A stretch of DNA of 64,000 nt from Chitinophaga eiseniae (GTDB taxonomy: Bacteria > Bacteroidota > Bacteroidia > Chitinophagales > Chitinophagaceae). The notes below the pieces were generated by a model that saw nothing but the letters and a program-made list of their open reading frames with translations, ran no database searches and was not told the origin of the DNA. Numbering within the stretch: the stretch's first letter is position 1; each line of letters begins with the position of its first letter. This document shows positions 26,511 through 33,789 of this stretch, in pieces. The stretch covers positions 558,001 through 622,000 of the forward strand of contig NZ_JABAHZ010000004.1 in the NCBI RefSeq assembly GCF_012641265.1. The letters run 5' to 3'. The translations under genes were made by a program, and so were the position numbers.

Positions 26511-27008
26511 ATGAAAGCAAGGATCTTACTTATCAGCTTATTGTGTATATCAACGGGGGCCATGGCCCAGTCTGTAGCAGACGATGACCCGGTATATGTA
26601 CTGGACAGCGTGGTGGTTACCCAAACCGCTATCGGCCAGGTATCCCCGGATCGTATCGGGGTTATTACCATTGCCAAAGGCTCAAAAGCTATCCTGAAAT
26701 ACGGCAGCCAGGCCGCCAATGGCGTAGTATATATTGAAACCAAACCCTTTGCCCGCCAACGCGTCAATGTGTTGTTAAGCAGCCAATCTCCCGCCTACGA
26801 TAGCCTGTTGCATAAATATGGCAACGACAGCAGTTTTTATTTTATCGTGAACGGCACCCCGGTAACGCCTGTAAATGAAACCGGATTTATGACCCTCGAC
26901 CGGAAAACATTCCGTTCCCTCCAGGTAATTTCCGAAGCGGTGCTACAGGATAAATACCGCATCATGGATAAGAAGGCCGGTGTGATCATCACCAGCACAG
27001 AAGATTAA
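26511..27008 (+). CDS. Small exported TonB-plug-like protein
   Basis: 165 residues, signal peptide MKARILLISLLCISTGAMAQ. The region VSPDRIGVITIAKGSKAILKYG followed by SQAANGVVYIETK closely resembles the segment of SusC/TonB receptor plugs that reads IESISVLKDAS-IYGSRAANGVILITTK. A second similar half follows (FYFIVNGTPVTPVN ... FRSLQVISE). There is no barrel, so this is a stand-alone plug-like domain. It might be a periplasmic partner of a receptor or a remnant; I do not know its function. bshB1 follows after 35 nt. Confidence 0.7.
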   Translation: MKARILLISLLCISTGAMAQSVADDDPVYVLDSVVVTQTAIGQVSPDRIGVITIAKGSKAILKYGSQAANGVVYIETKPFARQRVNVLLSSQSPAYDSLLHKYGNDSSFYFIVNGTPVTPVNETGFMTLDRKTFRSLQVISEAVLQDKYRIMDKKAGVIITSTED

Positions 27009-27018
27009 ATATTTTCCC

Positions 27019-27026
27019 ATCTTTGC
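27019..27026 (+). promoter_or_regulatory. Possible -7 box for bshB1
   Basis: CATCTTTG differs from TAnnTTTG at one base and lies 17 nt before the bshB1 ATG. The -33 box is not evident. Confidence 0.3.
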
Positions 27027-27043
27027 ACCTCAATTTACAGCAT

Positions 27044-27772
27044 ATGAAACTGGACATACTGGCTATAGCCGTGCACCCCGATGATGTAGAACTGGGATGT
27101 GCCGGCACATTGATGATACATGCACAACAGGGAATGAAAGTAGGCGTGGTAGATCTTACCCGTGGAGAGCTGGGTACCCGCGGTACGCCTGAACTGAGAG
27201 AAAAGGAAGCCCAGGACGCCGCAAAGATTATGGGCCTGGAAGTACGGGAAAACCTGGGGCTTGCCGATGGCTTCTTTAGAAATGACACCATGGAACAAAT
27301 GACCATCATTACGGCCATCCGCAAATACCGCCCCGATATCGTACTGGCCAATGCTGTGGACGATCGTCACCCAGACCATGGAAGGGCCGGCAAACTGATT
27401 GCCGACAGCTGTTTCCTGGCCGGATTAAGAAAAGTAATTACTACCATAGATGGACAGGAGCAGGAAGCCTGGCGCCCCGCCCAGGTATTTCATTTCCTGC
27501 AGGACCGCTACCATGAGCCTGACTTCGTAGTAGATATTACCCCGGTTATGGAAAGGAAACTGGATGCCATCCGCAGCTTCAGCTCACAGTTCCTGGCGCC
27601 GAAAGACCATGAGCCGCAGACCTATATTTCCGGTGCCGGTTTCTTCGACAGCGTTATTTACCGGGCAAAGATGCTGGGTAAAATGGTGGGCGTGGAATAT
27701 GCCGAAGGCTATACTTCCGCTAAAATGATCGGCGTAAAGAGTTTTGCCGACCTGATTAATAAAACTACCTGA
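27044..27772 (+). CDS. bshB1: Bacillithiol biosynthesis deacetylase BshB1
   Basis: Zinc-dependent PIG-L/LmbE-family deacetylase that removes acetate from GlcNAc-malate in bacillithiol synthesis; 242 residues. The metal motif AVHPDDVELG (residues 9-18) and the later HPDHGRAGKL are the hallmarks of the family, and LTRGELGTRGTPELREKEA is the strongly conserved BshB1 phrase. The frame opens 7 codons earlier, but ATG at 27044 gives the family N-terminus MKLDILAIAVHPDD. The presence of bacillithiol synthesis fits with the YfiT-like gene at 10570. Confidence 0.93.
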   Translation: MKLDILAIAVHPDDVELGCAGTLMIHAQQGMKVGVVDLTRGELGTRGTPELREKEAQDAAKIMGLEVRENLGLADGFFRNDTMEQMTIITAIRKYRPDIVLANAVDDRHPDHGRAGKLIADSCFLAGLRKVITTIDGQEQEAWRPAQVFHFLQDRYHEPDFVVDITPVMERKLDAIRSFSSQFLAPKDHEPQTYISGAGFFDSVIYRAKMLGKMVGVEYAEGYTSAKMIGVKSFADLINKTT

Positions 27773-27816
27773 TCATAAATACAGGAAACAGCAGGTTCTT
27801 TTATTATATTGGTAGT

Positions 27817-28728
27817 ATGAATCCAATGAAGTTACCCATCCTGCTGTGCCTTATTTTCGTCAGCTTTTCCGCGGGCGCTCAAAAGAATGATGAACGCCTT
27901 ACTGCTATCTTACAGCCCATGTTGCAGTCCTTTCATGGCGTGGCAGGCATTTATGTACACCACCTGGGAAAGGACCGCGCCGTGGCGATTAATGCCGATA
28001 CGGTGTTTCCTACCGCCAGTATGATCAAAATGACAATCCAGGTTGGCATTTTCAATAAGCTGGCCGCGGGCGAGCTGCAATATCACCAAAACCTCATCTA
28101 CCGGGACTCTTTATTGTATAAAGGGGAGGACATATTAGGTTCCTTCCGCGACAGCGAACAGATAGCACTGGATAAAGTGGTGATGCTGATGCTAACCATG
28201 AGCGATAATACCGCCAGCTTGTGGCTGCAATCGCTGGCTGGTGGGGGAGCGGTGATTAATCAATGGTTGGCCGGGCAAGGCTTTGAGCATTTGCGGGTGA
28301 ATTCCCGCACCAGGGGGCGGGAGGCGAACCGGGAAGAATATGGCTGGGGACAGACAAGTCCGCGCGAAATGGCCCGGTTGATGGAAATGATCTATAGGGG
28401 ACAGGTAATTAATAAAACAGCCAGTGAGCGGATGTATCGTAATCTTACCCGCAATTACTGGGATGCCCAGGGGATACTGCAGGTACCCCCAAACGTTCGC
28501 ACCGCGTCAAAAAATGGCGCGGTGGATGAATCACGTTCGGAAGTGATAATGGTGAATGCGCCTCACGGCGACTATGTATATTGTGTGATTACCAAAAACA
28601 ACGAGGATCAGGGATGGAACCATGATAATGAGGCATGGCAATTATTGCGGAAGGTGGGATTTGCGATCTGGCAATACTATGAACCGGCCAGCGCGTGGAA
28701 ACCCGACCCCGCCATGGGGCAGTATTAA
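27817..28728 (+). CDS. Serine hydrolase, class A beta-lactamase-like
   Basis: Exported penicillin-recognising fold protein of 303 residues with signal peptide LLCLIFVSFSAGAQ. Active-site motifs: SMIK (S68, K71), SDN (S128-N130) and KNG (K231-G233) where true class A enzymes have KTG or KSG. The omega-loop region RGREANREEYG contains Glu and Asn residues. The KNG change makes beta-lactam hydrolysis uncertain; the protein could be a peptidase or inactive relative. It stands alone, with about 400 nt of mostly non-coding sequence before ahpC. Confidence 0.85.
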   Translation: MNPMKLPILLCLIFVSFSAGAQKNDERLTAILQPMLQSFHGVAGIYVHHLGKDRAVAINADTVFPTASMIKMTIQVGIFNKLAAGELQYHQNLIYRDSLLYKGEDILGSFRDSEQIALDKVVMLMLTMSDNTASLWLQSLAGGGAVINQWLAGQGFEHLRVNSRTRGREANREEYGWGQTSPREMARLMEMIYRGQVINKTASERMYRNLTRNYWDAQGILQVPPNVRTASKNGAVDESRSEVIMVNAPHGDYVYCVITKNNEDQGWNHDNEAWQLLRKVGFAIWQYYEPASAWKPDPAMGQY

Positions 28729-28755
28729 GTAACGGTCAATGGGACCCGCTAAACA

Positions 28756-28881
28756 CTAAATGAACAGATCTCGGGTAGCGTCAAATTCATCGTGTTTAAT
28801 GATACTGTTTTTAATAAACGGAATCAAAGCAAGTCCAATCGTTATAACCACCAGTAAAATGTATTTTTTCTTCATTTCCAT
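28756..28881 (-). CDS. Small single-TM protein (41 aa)
   Basis: Short minus-strand reading frame beginning MEMKKKYILLVVITIGLALI, one positively charged start and one TM helix, then a polar tail with KHDEFDATRDLFI. The charge pattern (Lys-rich inside, acidic tail outside) looks like a real small membrane protein. A second ATG 6 nt in is an alternative start. No family recognised. It lies alone between the beta-lactamase-like gene and ahpC. Confidence 0.4.
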   Translation of the reverse strand: MEMKKKYILLVVITIGLALIPFIKNSIIKHDEFDATRDLFI

Positions 28882-29071
28882 GCTATAAATAATTAATAAT
28901 AAAGTCCTCCTATATAACTAAATAACGTGCCAAAAGGTTACAGAAATAGCATTAAAATGTTAACTCCGTACTATTTTTTTTGTGTATATCGGGCATGTCC
29001 CCGCCTTTGCGTGCAGCAGCAGCGGAAAAGCATATATATAGAGAAACTCAATGTCGTATTTCTAAAATCTA

Positions 29072-29103
29072 TTTGATTAATAATGAATGTAATGTGATCT
29101 TTG
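29072..29103 (+). promoter_or_regulatory. Promoter for ahpC
   Basis: TTTG at 29072-29075, 20-nt spacer, then GATCTTTG at 29096-29103 (one mismatch to TAnnTTTG). Same layout as the rpmB promoter. Predicted leader of about 48 nt before the ahpC ATG. Confidence 0.6.
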
Positions 29104-29157
29104 CGGCGTCAAAGAAGAAAAATCATTAGTCTGTAAATCAAAAAGAGAATCGTAATT

Positions 29158-29712
29158 ATGAAAAATGTTATCTTATCCGTAGGGTCAGAGTTTCCCGAAT
29201 TCAAAAAAACGGCTGTTGTTTCCATCGAAAAAGGTAAAGAGTTTTATGAACTGTCTTCTGAGGAGCTGAAAAACTCTGGTAAATGGATGGTGATGTTTTG
29301 GTGGCCTAAAGACTTTACGTTTGTTTGCCCTACCGAAATAGCTGAGTTTAACAAACATGCACAGGATTTTGCGGATCGTGATGCAGTATTGATCGGAGCA
29401 TCTACTGACAGTGAGTTTGTACATGCTGCCTGGAGAAGAGACCATGAAGACCTCCGTGGTTTACAATTCCCTATGCTGGCAGATACTTCCAAATCTCTCG
29501 CCACTGAACTGGGTATCCTGGAAGCCAATGAAAAAGTAGCTTACCGTGCCACTTATATCGTAGATCCACAGGGTATTGTACGTTGGGTTTCCCTGTACGA
29601 CCTGTCTGTAGGCCGTAGCGTAAAAGAAGTACTGCGTGTACTGGATGCACTGCAAACAGATGAGCTGTGCCCTTGTAACTGGACTAAGGGAGAAGCTACC
29701 CTGAGCGTTTAA
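29158..29712 (+). CDS. ahpC: Peroxiredoxin AhpC, three-cysteine mycobacterial type
   Basis: Reduces peroxides using cysteine thiols; 184 residues. The peroxidatic cysteine is in FTFVCPTE (C57). Two further cysteines close to the C-terminus, in DELCPCNW (C171, C173), match the pattern of Mycobacterium AhpC (C61, C174, C176), in which electrons come from AhpD rather than AhpF. The next gene is ahpD, which supports that scheme. ATG at 29158 gives the family N-terminus. A 17-bp perfect hairpin lies between this gene and ahpD, so the two may be expressed at different levels from one transcript. Confidence 0.93.
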   Translation: MKNVILSVGSEFPEFKKTAVVSIEKGKEFYELSSEELKNSGKWMVMFWWPKDFTFVCPTEIAEFNKHAQDFADRDAVLIGASTDSEFVHAAWRRDHEDLRGLQFPMLADTSKSLATELGILEANEKVAYRATYIVDPQGIVRWVSLYDLSVGRSVKEVLRVLDALQTDELCPCNWTKGEATLSV

Positions 29713-29735
29713 TTAATTCATTACTTATTTTATAG

Positions 29736-29785
29736 GAGGATATTTTATGCCGGCGTTTACCCGGCGGCATAAAATATCCTCTTTT
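29736..29785 (+). terminator. Hairpin (attenuator or terminator) between ahpC and ahpD
   Basis: GAGGATATTTTATGCCG at 29736-29752 pairs perfectly over 17 bp with 29765-29781, with a 12-nt loop, then TTTTA. It sits in the ahpC-ahpD spacer, with no obvious new promoter after it. Confidence 0.7.
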
Positions 29786-29801
29786 AGAAAATCTATATAT
29801 T

Positions 29802-30389
29802 ATGTTTGCAACTACAAATCAGGATACAGCGGTACAATTGCTGGAAACGGTAGGTTTGACGGGGGCGCATCTTTCCGGAAAACTGCAGTCGCTGGCTAAT
29901 GTGGATGCACGTTACCTGAAGGATCTGAAGATTAATGTGACCAATGCTATTGCGGCAGGGACATTAAGCAAAAAAGAAGCTTACCTGATCGGGTTGGCGG
30001 TAGCTGTTAATGAGCGCCACGCCGATTTGCAGACAGCCTTCGAAAAGCTGGCGGTACAGGAAGGCGCTACTGAAAAAGAAACTGCCGAAGTATTGAGTTG
30101 TACTTCCCTCATGGCTGCCAATAACGTATATTATCGTTTCAGGCATTTTGTGAATAAGGAATATTATACCGCTACACCTGCAGGCATCCGCATGAGTATT
30201 ATGGCTAACCCGGTATTGGGGAAAGAGTTTTTTGAGCTGCTCAGCCTGGTGGTGTCTGCCCTCAATGGCTGTGAAATGTGTGTTACCTCCCACGAAGAAG
30301 CCGTAGTGAAACATGGCACTGAACAACAACGGGTGTTGGAAGCGGTAAGATTAGGGGCAGTGTTACGGAGTCTTATTGTACTATTGTAA
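29802..30389 (+). CDS. ahpD: Alkylhydroperoxidase AhpD
   Basis: Carboxymuconolactone-decarboxylase-fold protein of 195 residues that reduces AhpC in the mycobacterial system. The active-site segment NGCEMCVTSHEE carries C157, C160 and H164 (CxxC-x3-H), and an upstream Glu in FFELLSLVVSALNGC corresponds to the proton-relay glutamate of AhpD. It lies 89 nt downstream of ahpC. The pairing shows a thiol peroxidase system that needs no AhpF; the reductant of AhpD is not encoded here. Confidence 0.92.
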   Translation: MFATTNQDTAVQLLETVGLTGAHLSGKLQSLANVDARYLKDLKINVTNAIAAGTLSKKEAYLIGLAVAVNERHADLQTAFEKLAVQEGATEKETAEVLSCTSLMAANNVYYRFRHFVNKEYYTATPAGIRMSIMANPVLGKEFFELLSLVVSALNGCEMCVTSHEEAVVKHGTEQQRVLEAVRLGAVLRSLIVLL

Positions 30390-30531
30390 AAAAAATATCA
30401 GGCAAAAGGACAGATGAAAATTCGTCCGATAATCTAATGATTATCAATCTTTTGCATTGTGTTCACTTATTAAGTAAAACCGGTGTTAAGGCCGTTTTTT
30501 ATGCGTATGTGAATAAATTCATTTAATAATA

Positions 30532-30563
30532 TTTGCAAAATCCGTAAAAAATATGGACTTTTG
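30532..30563 (+). promoter_or_regulatory. Promoter for the rpmB operon
   Basis: TTTG at 30532-30535, 20-nt spacer, GACTTTTG at 30556-30563 (one mismatch to TAnnTTTG). The leader before the rpmB ATG is only about 14-16 nt. Confidence 0.6.
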
Positions 30564-30583
30564 CATTCCTAAATTTTTAGATC

Positions 30584-30820
30584 ATGGCAAGAGTATGTCA
30601 GGTGACAGGAAAGAAGCCGATTACGGGTCACCATGTTTCCTTCTCCAACATCAAGACAAACAGAAGGTTTCTTCCTAACCTGCAAAAGAAACGTTTTTTC
30701 CTGGCAGAAGAGGACAAATGGATTTCATTAAAAGTATCTGCTGACGGTTTAAGAACCATCAACAAGAGAGGTCTGTATGCGGTTGTGAAGGAATTGCGTG
30801 CAGCTGGTCAGGAAATCTAA
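30584..30820 (+). CDS. rpmB: 50S ribosomal protein L28
   Basis: Large-subunit ribosomal protein, 78 residues, the usual length. Sequence ARVCQVTGKKPITGHHVSFSNIKTNRRFLPN is a clear L28 N-terminus. Only one of the four zinc-ribbon cysteines of some L28 forms is present, so it is the zinc-free type. First gene of the rpmB-rpmG-DUF4295 cluster, with rpmG 30 nt downstream. Confidence 0.97.
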   Translation: MARVCQVTGKKPITGHHVSFSNIKTNRRFLPNLQKKRFFLAEEDKWISLKVSADGLRTINKRGLYAVVKELRAAGQEI

Positions 30821-30850
30821 TTCTAAGACTCACTTAATTTGTAATACACA

Positions 30851-31033
30851 ATGGCAAAAAAAGGTAATAGAGTACAGGTAATTCTGGAATGTACAGAGCA
30901 CAAAGCTTCTGGTCAGCCTGGAACTTCCCGTTATATCTCTAACAAGAATAAGAAAAATACTCCTGAGCGTCTGGAGTTGAAGAAGTACAACCCGATCCTG
31001 AGAAAGGTGACTGTACACAAAGAAATTAAATAA
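30851..31033 (+). CDS. rpmG: 50S ribosomal protein L33
   Basis: 60-residue L33. MAKKGNRVQVILECTEH and TSRYISNKNKKNTPERLELKKY are conserved L33 phrases. The zinc CxxC pairs are absent (one Cys in ILECTEH), so it is a zinc-independent form. Lies between rpmB and the DUF4295 gene, as is common in Bacteroidota. Confidence 0.96.
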   Translation: MAKKGNRVQVILECTEHKASGQPGTSRYISNKNKKNTPERLELKKYNPILRKVTVHKEIK

Positions 31034-31107
31034 GTAATTGTTGATGGTGAATGGCTGTATTTGCATACTGCCAATTAGCCATTAGACCATAAAAACAATA
31101 GTATACT

Positions 31108-31281
31108 ATGGCAAAAGTAGCTTCAAAGAACGCGAAAGTAAAAGATGCTAAAGCAGCAGCTGAATCAAAGGTTTGGACCAAGGTTATCAGAGCCGTTCGC
31201 TCTCCTAAAACTGGTGCTTATACCTTTAAGGATGCTATCGTGCACAAGGACAAAGTCCTCGAGCACATAAACCAAAAGTAA
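31108..31281 (+). CDS. DUF4295 family small basic protein
   Basis: 57 residues, begins MAKVASKNAKVKDAKAAAES and ends in LEHINQK. Very basic and Ala/Lys-rich with VRSPKTGAYTFKD, matching the small DUF4295 proteins encoded after rpmG in Bacteroidota. Probably ribosome-associated because of constant placement with ribosomal protein genes, but no activity is established. A terminator follows. Confidence 0.85.
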   Translation: MAKVASKNAKVKDAKAAAESKVWTKVIRAVRSPKTGAYTFKDAIVHKDKVLEHINQK

Positions 31282-31304
31282 TTCGGCTTTACTAAATAAT
31301 ACTG

Positions 31305-31336
31305 AAAAGCTGTCCCGTTAAACGGACAGCTTTTTG
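31305..31336 (+). terminator. Intrinsic terminator after rpmB-rpmG-DUF4295
   Basis: AAAAGCTGTCC pairs with GGACAGCTTTT over 11 bp with an 8-nt loop and a T-run. It ends the ribosomal cluster 23 nt after the DUF4295 stop. Confidence 0.85.
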
Positions 31337-31516
31337 TGTTAATACCCTTTGGGGAGTTATACCGGGAGAATAATTCATGTAATGAACCATCTGCGGGTAA
31401 AATCCGCTTCGCGATTGTTAACACAAAAGACGTATTTTAGCAACTTATTACAACAGGTGCTGCAGTAAGGCAGCCGGATCACTCAAAAAGGGGCACCCAT
31501 ACCCACTAAACTAACT

Positions 31517-32479
31517 ATGAGCTTTTTCAATAAACTATTTTCCAGGGAAAAGAAGGAGAATCTGGATCAGGGATTACAGAAAACCAAAGAGAGCTTCCTG
31601 AGTAAGATAGGACGCGCTATTGCAGGGAAGTCGACCGTAGATACCGAAGTATTGGATAACCTGGAAGATGCCCTTATTTCTGCTGATGTAGGAGTGGATA
31701 CCACTGTAAAAATCATTGATCGGATTGAGGCCCGTGTGGCAAAAGATAAATATCTGGGAACCAGTGAGTTGAACAGGATGCTGCAGGAAGAAATTGCAGC
31801 ACTCCTGGTAGAAGCGCCGGATAGTGGCTTCCGCGATTTTGACATACCGGCCGGTAAAAAGCCTTATGTGATCATGGTAGTCGGCGTAAATGGTGTTGGT
31901 AAAACCACTACCATTGGTAAACTGGCCTATAATTTTAAGAAAGCTGGCAAATCTGTGATGCTGGGAGCGGCGGATACCTTCCGTGCTGCTGCAGTGGATC
32001 AGTTAACGATCTGGAGTGAAAGGGCCGGCGTACCTATTGTAAAGCAACAAATGGGGTCCGATCCGGGAGCAGTTGCTTTCGATACAGTGCAAAGCGGGGC
32101 CGCTAAAGACGTTGACGTTATTATTATAGATACCGCCGGGCGTTTGCACAACAAACTGCACCTGATGGATGAGCTGGGCAAGATCAAGCGGGTAATGAAA
32201 AAGGTTATTCCGGATGCACCACATGAAGTGTTGCTGGTGCTGGACGGCTCTACTGGTCAGAATGCCCTGGAGCAAGCCAAGCAATTTACAGCTACCACAG
32301 AAGTAACGGCCCTGGCCATTACCAAACTCGATGGTACTGCCAAGGGTGGGGTGGTGCTGGCAATTGCCAACCAGTTTAAAATACCGGTAAAATACATCGG
32401 TATAGGCGAAAAAATGGAAGATTTGCAGGTGTTTAATAAAGAGTCTTTCGTAGATTCGCTGTTTAGCATAAATAGCTGA
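31517..32479 (+). CDS. ftsY: Signal recognition particle receptor FtsY
   Basis: SRP-GTPase that docks ribosome-nascent-chain complexes at the membrane; 320 residues, a short form with N and G domains but without the long acidic A domain. Motifs: VVGVNGVGKTTTIGKLA (G1), DTFRAAAVDQL, DTAGRLHNKLHLMDEL (G3), TKLDGTAKGG (G4) and the closing YIGIGEKMEDLQVF. ATG at 31517 is the family start. Downstream are the JmjC-like gene and rimO. Confidence 0.96.
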   Translation: MSFFNKLFSREKKENLDQGLQKTKESFLSKIGRAIAGKSTVDTEVLDNLEDALISADVGVDTTVKIIDRIEARVAKDKYLGTSELNRMLQEEIAALLVEAPDSGFRDFDIPAGKKPYVIMVVGVNGVGKTTTIGKLAYNFKKAGKSVMLGAADTFRAAAVDQLTIWSERAGVPIVKQQMGSDPGAVAFDTVQSGAAKDVDVIIIDTAGRLHNKLHLMDELGKIKRVMKKVIPDAPHEVLLVLDGSTGQNALEQAKQFTATTEVTALAITKLDGTAKGGVVLAIANQFKIPVKYIGIGEKMEDLQVFNKESFVDSLFSINS

Positions 32480-32637
32480 TTACCTGTAAGTTACAACGAT
32501 TGTTTATCAATTAAAATACATCTTATTTAATATTTCACTTTAAGTAAAACGAAGTTCGGGCTCCAAATGAGGGAGTCCGGACATTTTTATAACTTTCCAG
32601 CACGTTCTTTGTTTCTTTAAAATAGTTCTGCATTTAT

Positions 32638-32645
32638 TACATTTG
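32638..32645 (+). promoter_or_regulatory. Possible -7 box for the JmjC-like gene
   Basis: TACATTTG is an exact TAnnTTTG match 42 nt before the ATG. The nearest TTTG upstream is 26 nt away, longer than normal. Confidence 0.3.
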
Positions 32646-32687
32646 ATATTGTTCCCTTTTTGTACCCTTTTTAACCAATTCGTAAGT

Positions 32688-33569
32688 ATGATAGTACAAA
32701 ACATAGATCGAGTTGAAGGAATTACACCAGCGGATTTCAAGAAGCATTACTACACTCCACGTAAACCTGTTATTATTGCCGGAACGGGACTTAGTCAAAA
32801 CTGGCCGGCATACTCAAAGTGGACATGGGATTATTTCAAATCGATAGTGGGAGACAAGACAGTAGGAGTTTACAACAATGAACGGGCAAATGAGAATACC
32901 CTGGTAAACGGGGCGGATGACTACATCACCTTTGGTGAGTATCTGAGTATGGTGGAGAAAGGGCCGGTTGCCCTCCGCATTTTTCTGTTTAATATCTTCC
33001 AGCATGCACCTCAACTGGTGGAAGATTTTACCTGGCCGGATGAGCTGGCATCAGGATTCCTGAAAAAATACCCCATGTTATTCGTGGGAGGAGCAGGTTC
33101 AATAGCGCATATGCATTATGATATTGACCTGTCACATATCTTTCATACCCAGTTTATAGGCCGTAAACGGGTATTATTATTAGAAAACAATCAATCTCCC
33201 TTTATTTACCGCATGCCATTTACCGTGGAAAGCGCTGCCAGTTTTGTAAACTGGAATGAACACCTGGATACAGAACAGTTTCCTGCTTTAAAGCATGCGC
33301 GGGGCTATACCAGTATATTAAATCATGGCGATACAATGTTTATGCCTGCTGGCTACTGGCATCATATGGAATACCTGGATGGCGGTTTTGCCATGAGTTT
33401 GCGCGCCCTGGATCCCAGCCTGCTGGGTAAGCTCAACGGGTTATACCATATCGTGGGCTTACGGGGTATGAATAACCTGATGATTAAGATGGCGCCTAAA
33501 TGGTGGTATCATAAAAAGAGAGAAATGGCCCGGCAGCGTGCCGAAAAAGCCTTGCAGGAGTTACATTGA
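32688..33569 (+). CDS. JmjC/cupin-8-like Fe(II)/2-oxoglutarate oxygenase
   Basis: Predicted non-haem iron oxygenase of 293 residues. The metal triad is visible as HYD (H143, D145 in AHMHYDIDLSH) and a distal His in AGYWHHMEY (H225). The 2-oxoglutarate-binding side may include K160 in the strand GRKRVLLLE. The overall pattern, with N-terminal RKPVIIAG and a C-terminal helical tail, matches cupin-8/FIH-like proteins, some of which hydroxylate ribosomal proteins or other proteins. ATG at 32688 is preferred over the frame opening at 32643. Placed between ftsY and rimO, so a role in translation is a fair inference but unproven. Confidence 0.82.
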   Translation: MIVQNIDRVEGITPADFKKHYYTPRKPVIIAGTGLSQNWPAYSKWTWDYFKSIVGDKTVGVYNNERANENTLVNGADDYITFGEYLSMVEKGPVALRIFLFNIFQHAPQLVEDFTWPDELASGFLKKYPMLFVGGAGSIAHMHYDIDLSHIFHTQFIGRKRVLLLENNQSPFIYRMPFTVESAASFVNWNEHLDTEQFPALKHARGYTSILNHGDTMFMPAGYWHHMEYLDGGFAMSLRALDPSLLGKLNGLYHIVGLRGMNNLMIKMAPKWWYHKKREMARQRAEKALQELH

Positions 33570-33645
33570 CAAATATGTTCGGGAATGGCTAAGTTGCTAA
33601 TTAACAGATAGTTAGTATAAATTTCTAATTATCAATTCTTTTTGC

Positions 33646-33653
33646 TACCTTTG
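33646..33653 (+). promoter_or_regulatory. Possible -7 box for rimO
   Basis: TACCTTTG, exact TAnnTTTG match, about 137 nt upstream of the rimO start. No -33 box seen. A GCGGT...ACCGC inverted repeat lies in the leader. Confidence 0.35.
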
Positions 33654-33789
33654 CACCTTCCTTATTCAACCCCCACTAAGACTCAAGTCACATACAGTAA
33701 GTCTGCTGTTAAATTCAATCAGTGTCTGTGTGTCTTCGTGGCGGTAGCGGCTCAATGAATGCTTGACCGCTTGTTAAAAACATTCGCGC

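Noticed and set aside
31049..31085. AATGGCT...AGCCATT inverted repeat between rpmG and the DUF4295 gene
   Set aside because: Weak stem with a large loop and no T-run; could be chance.
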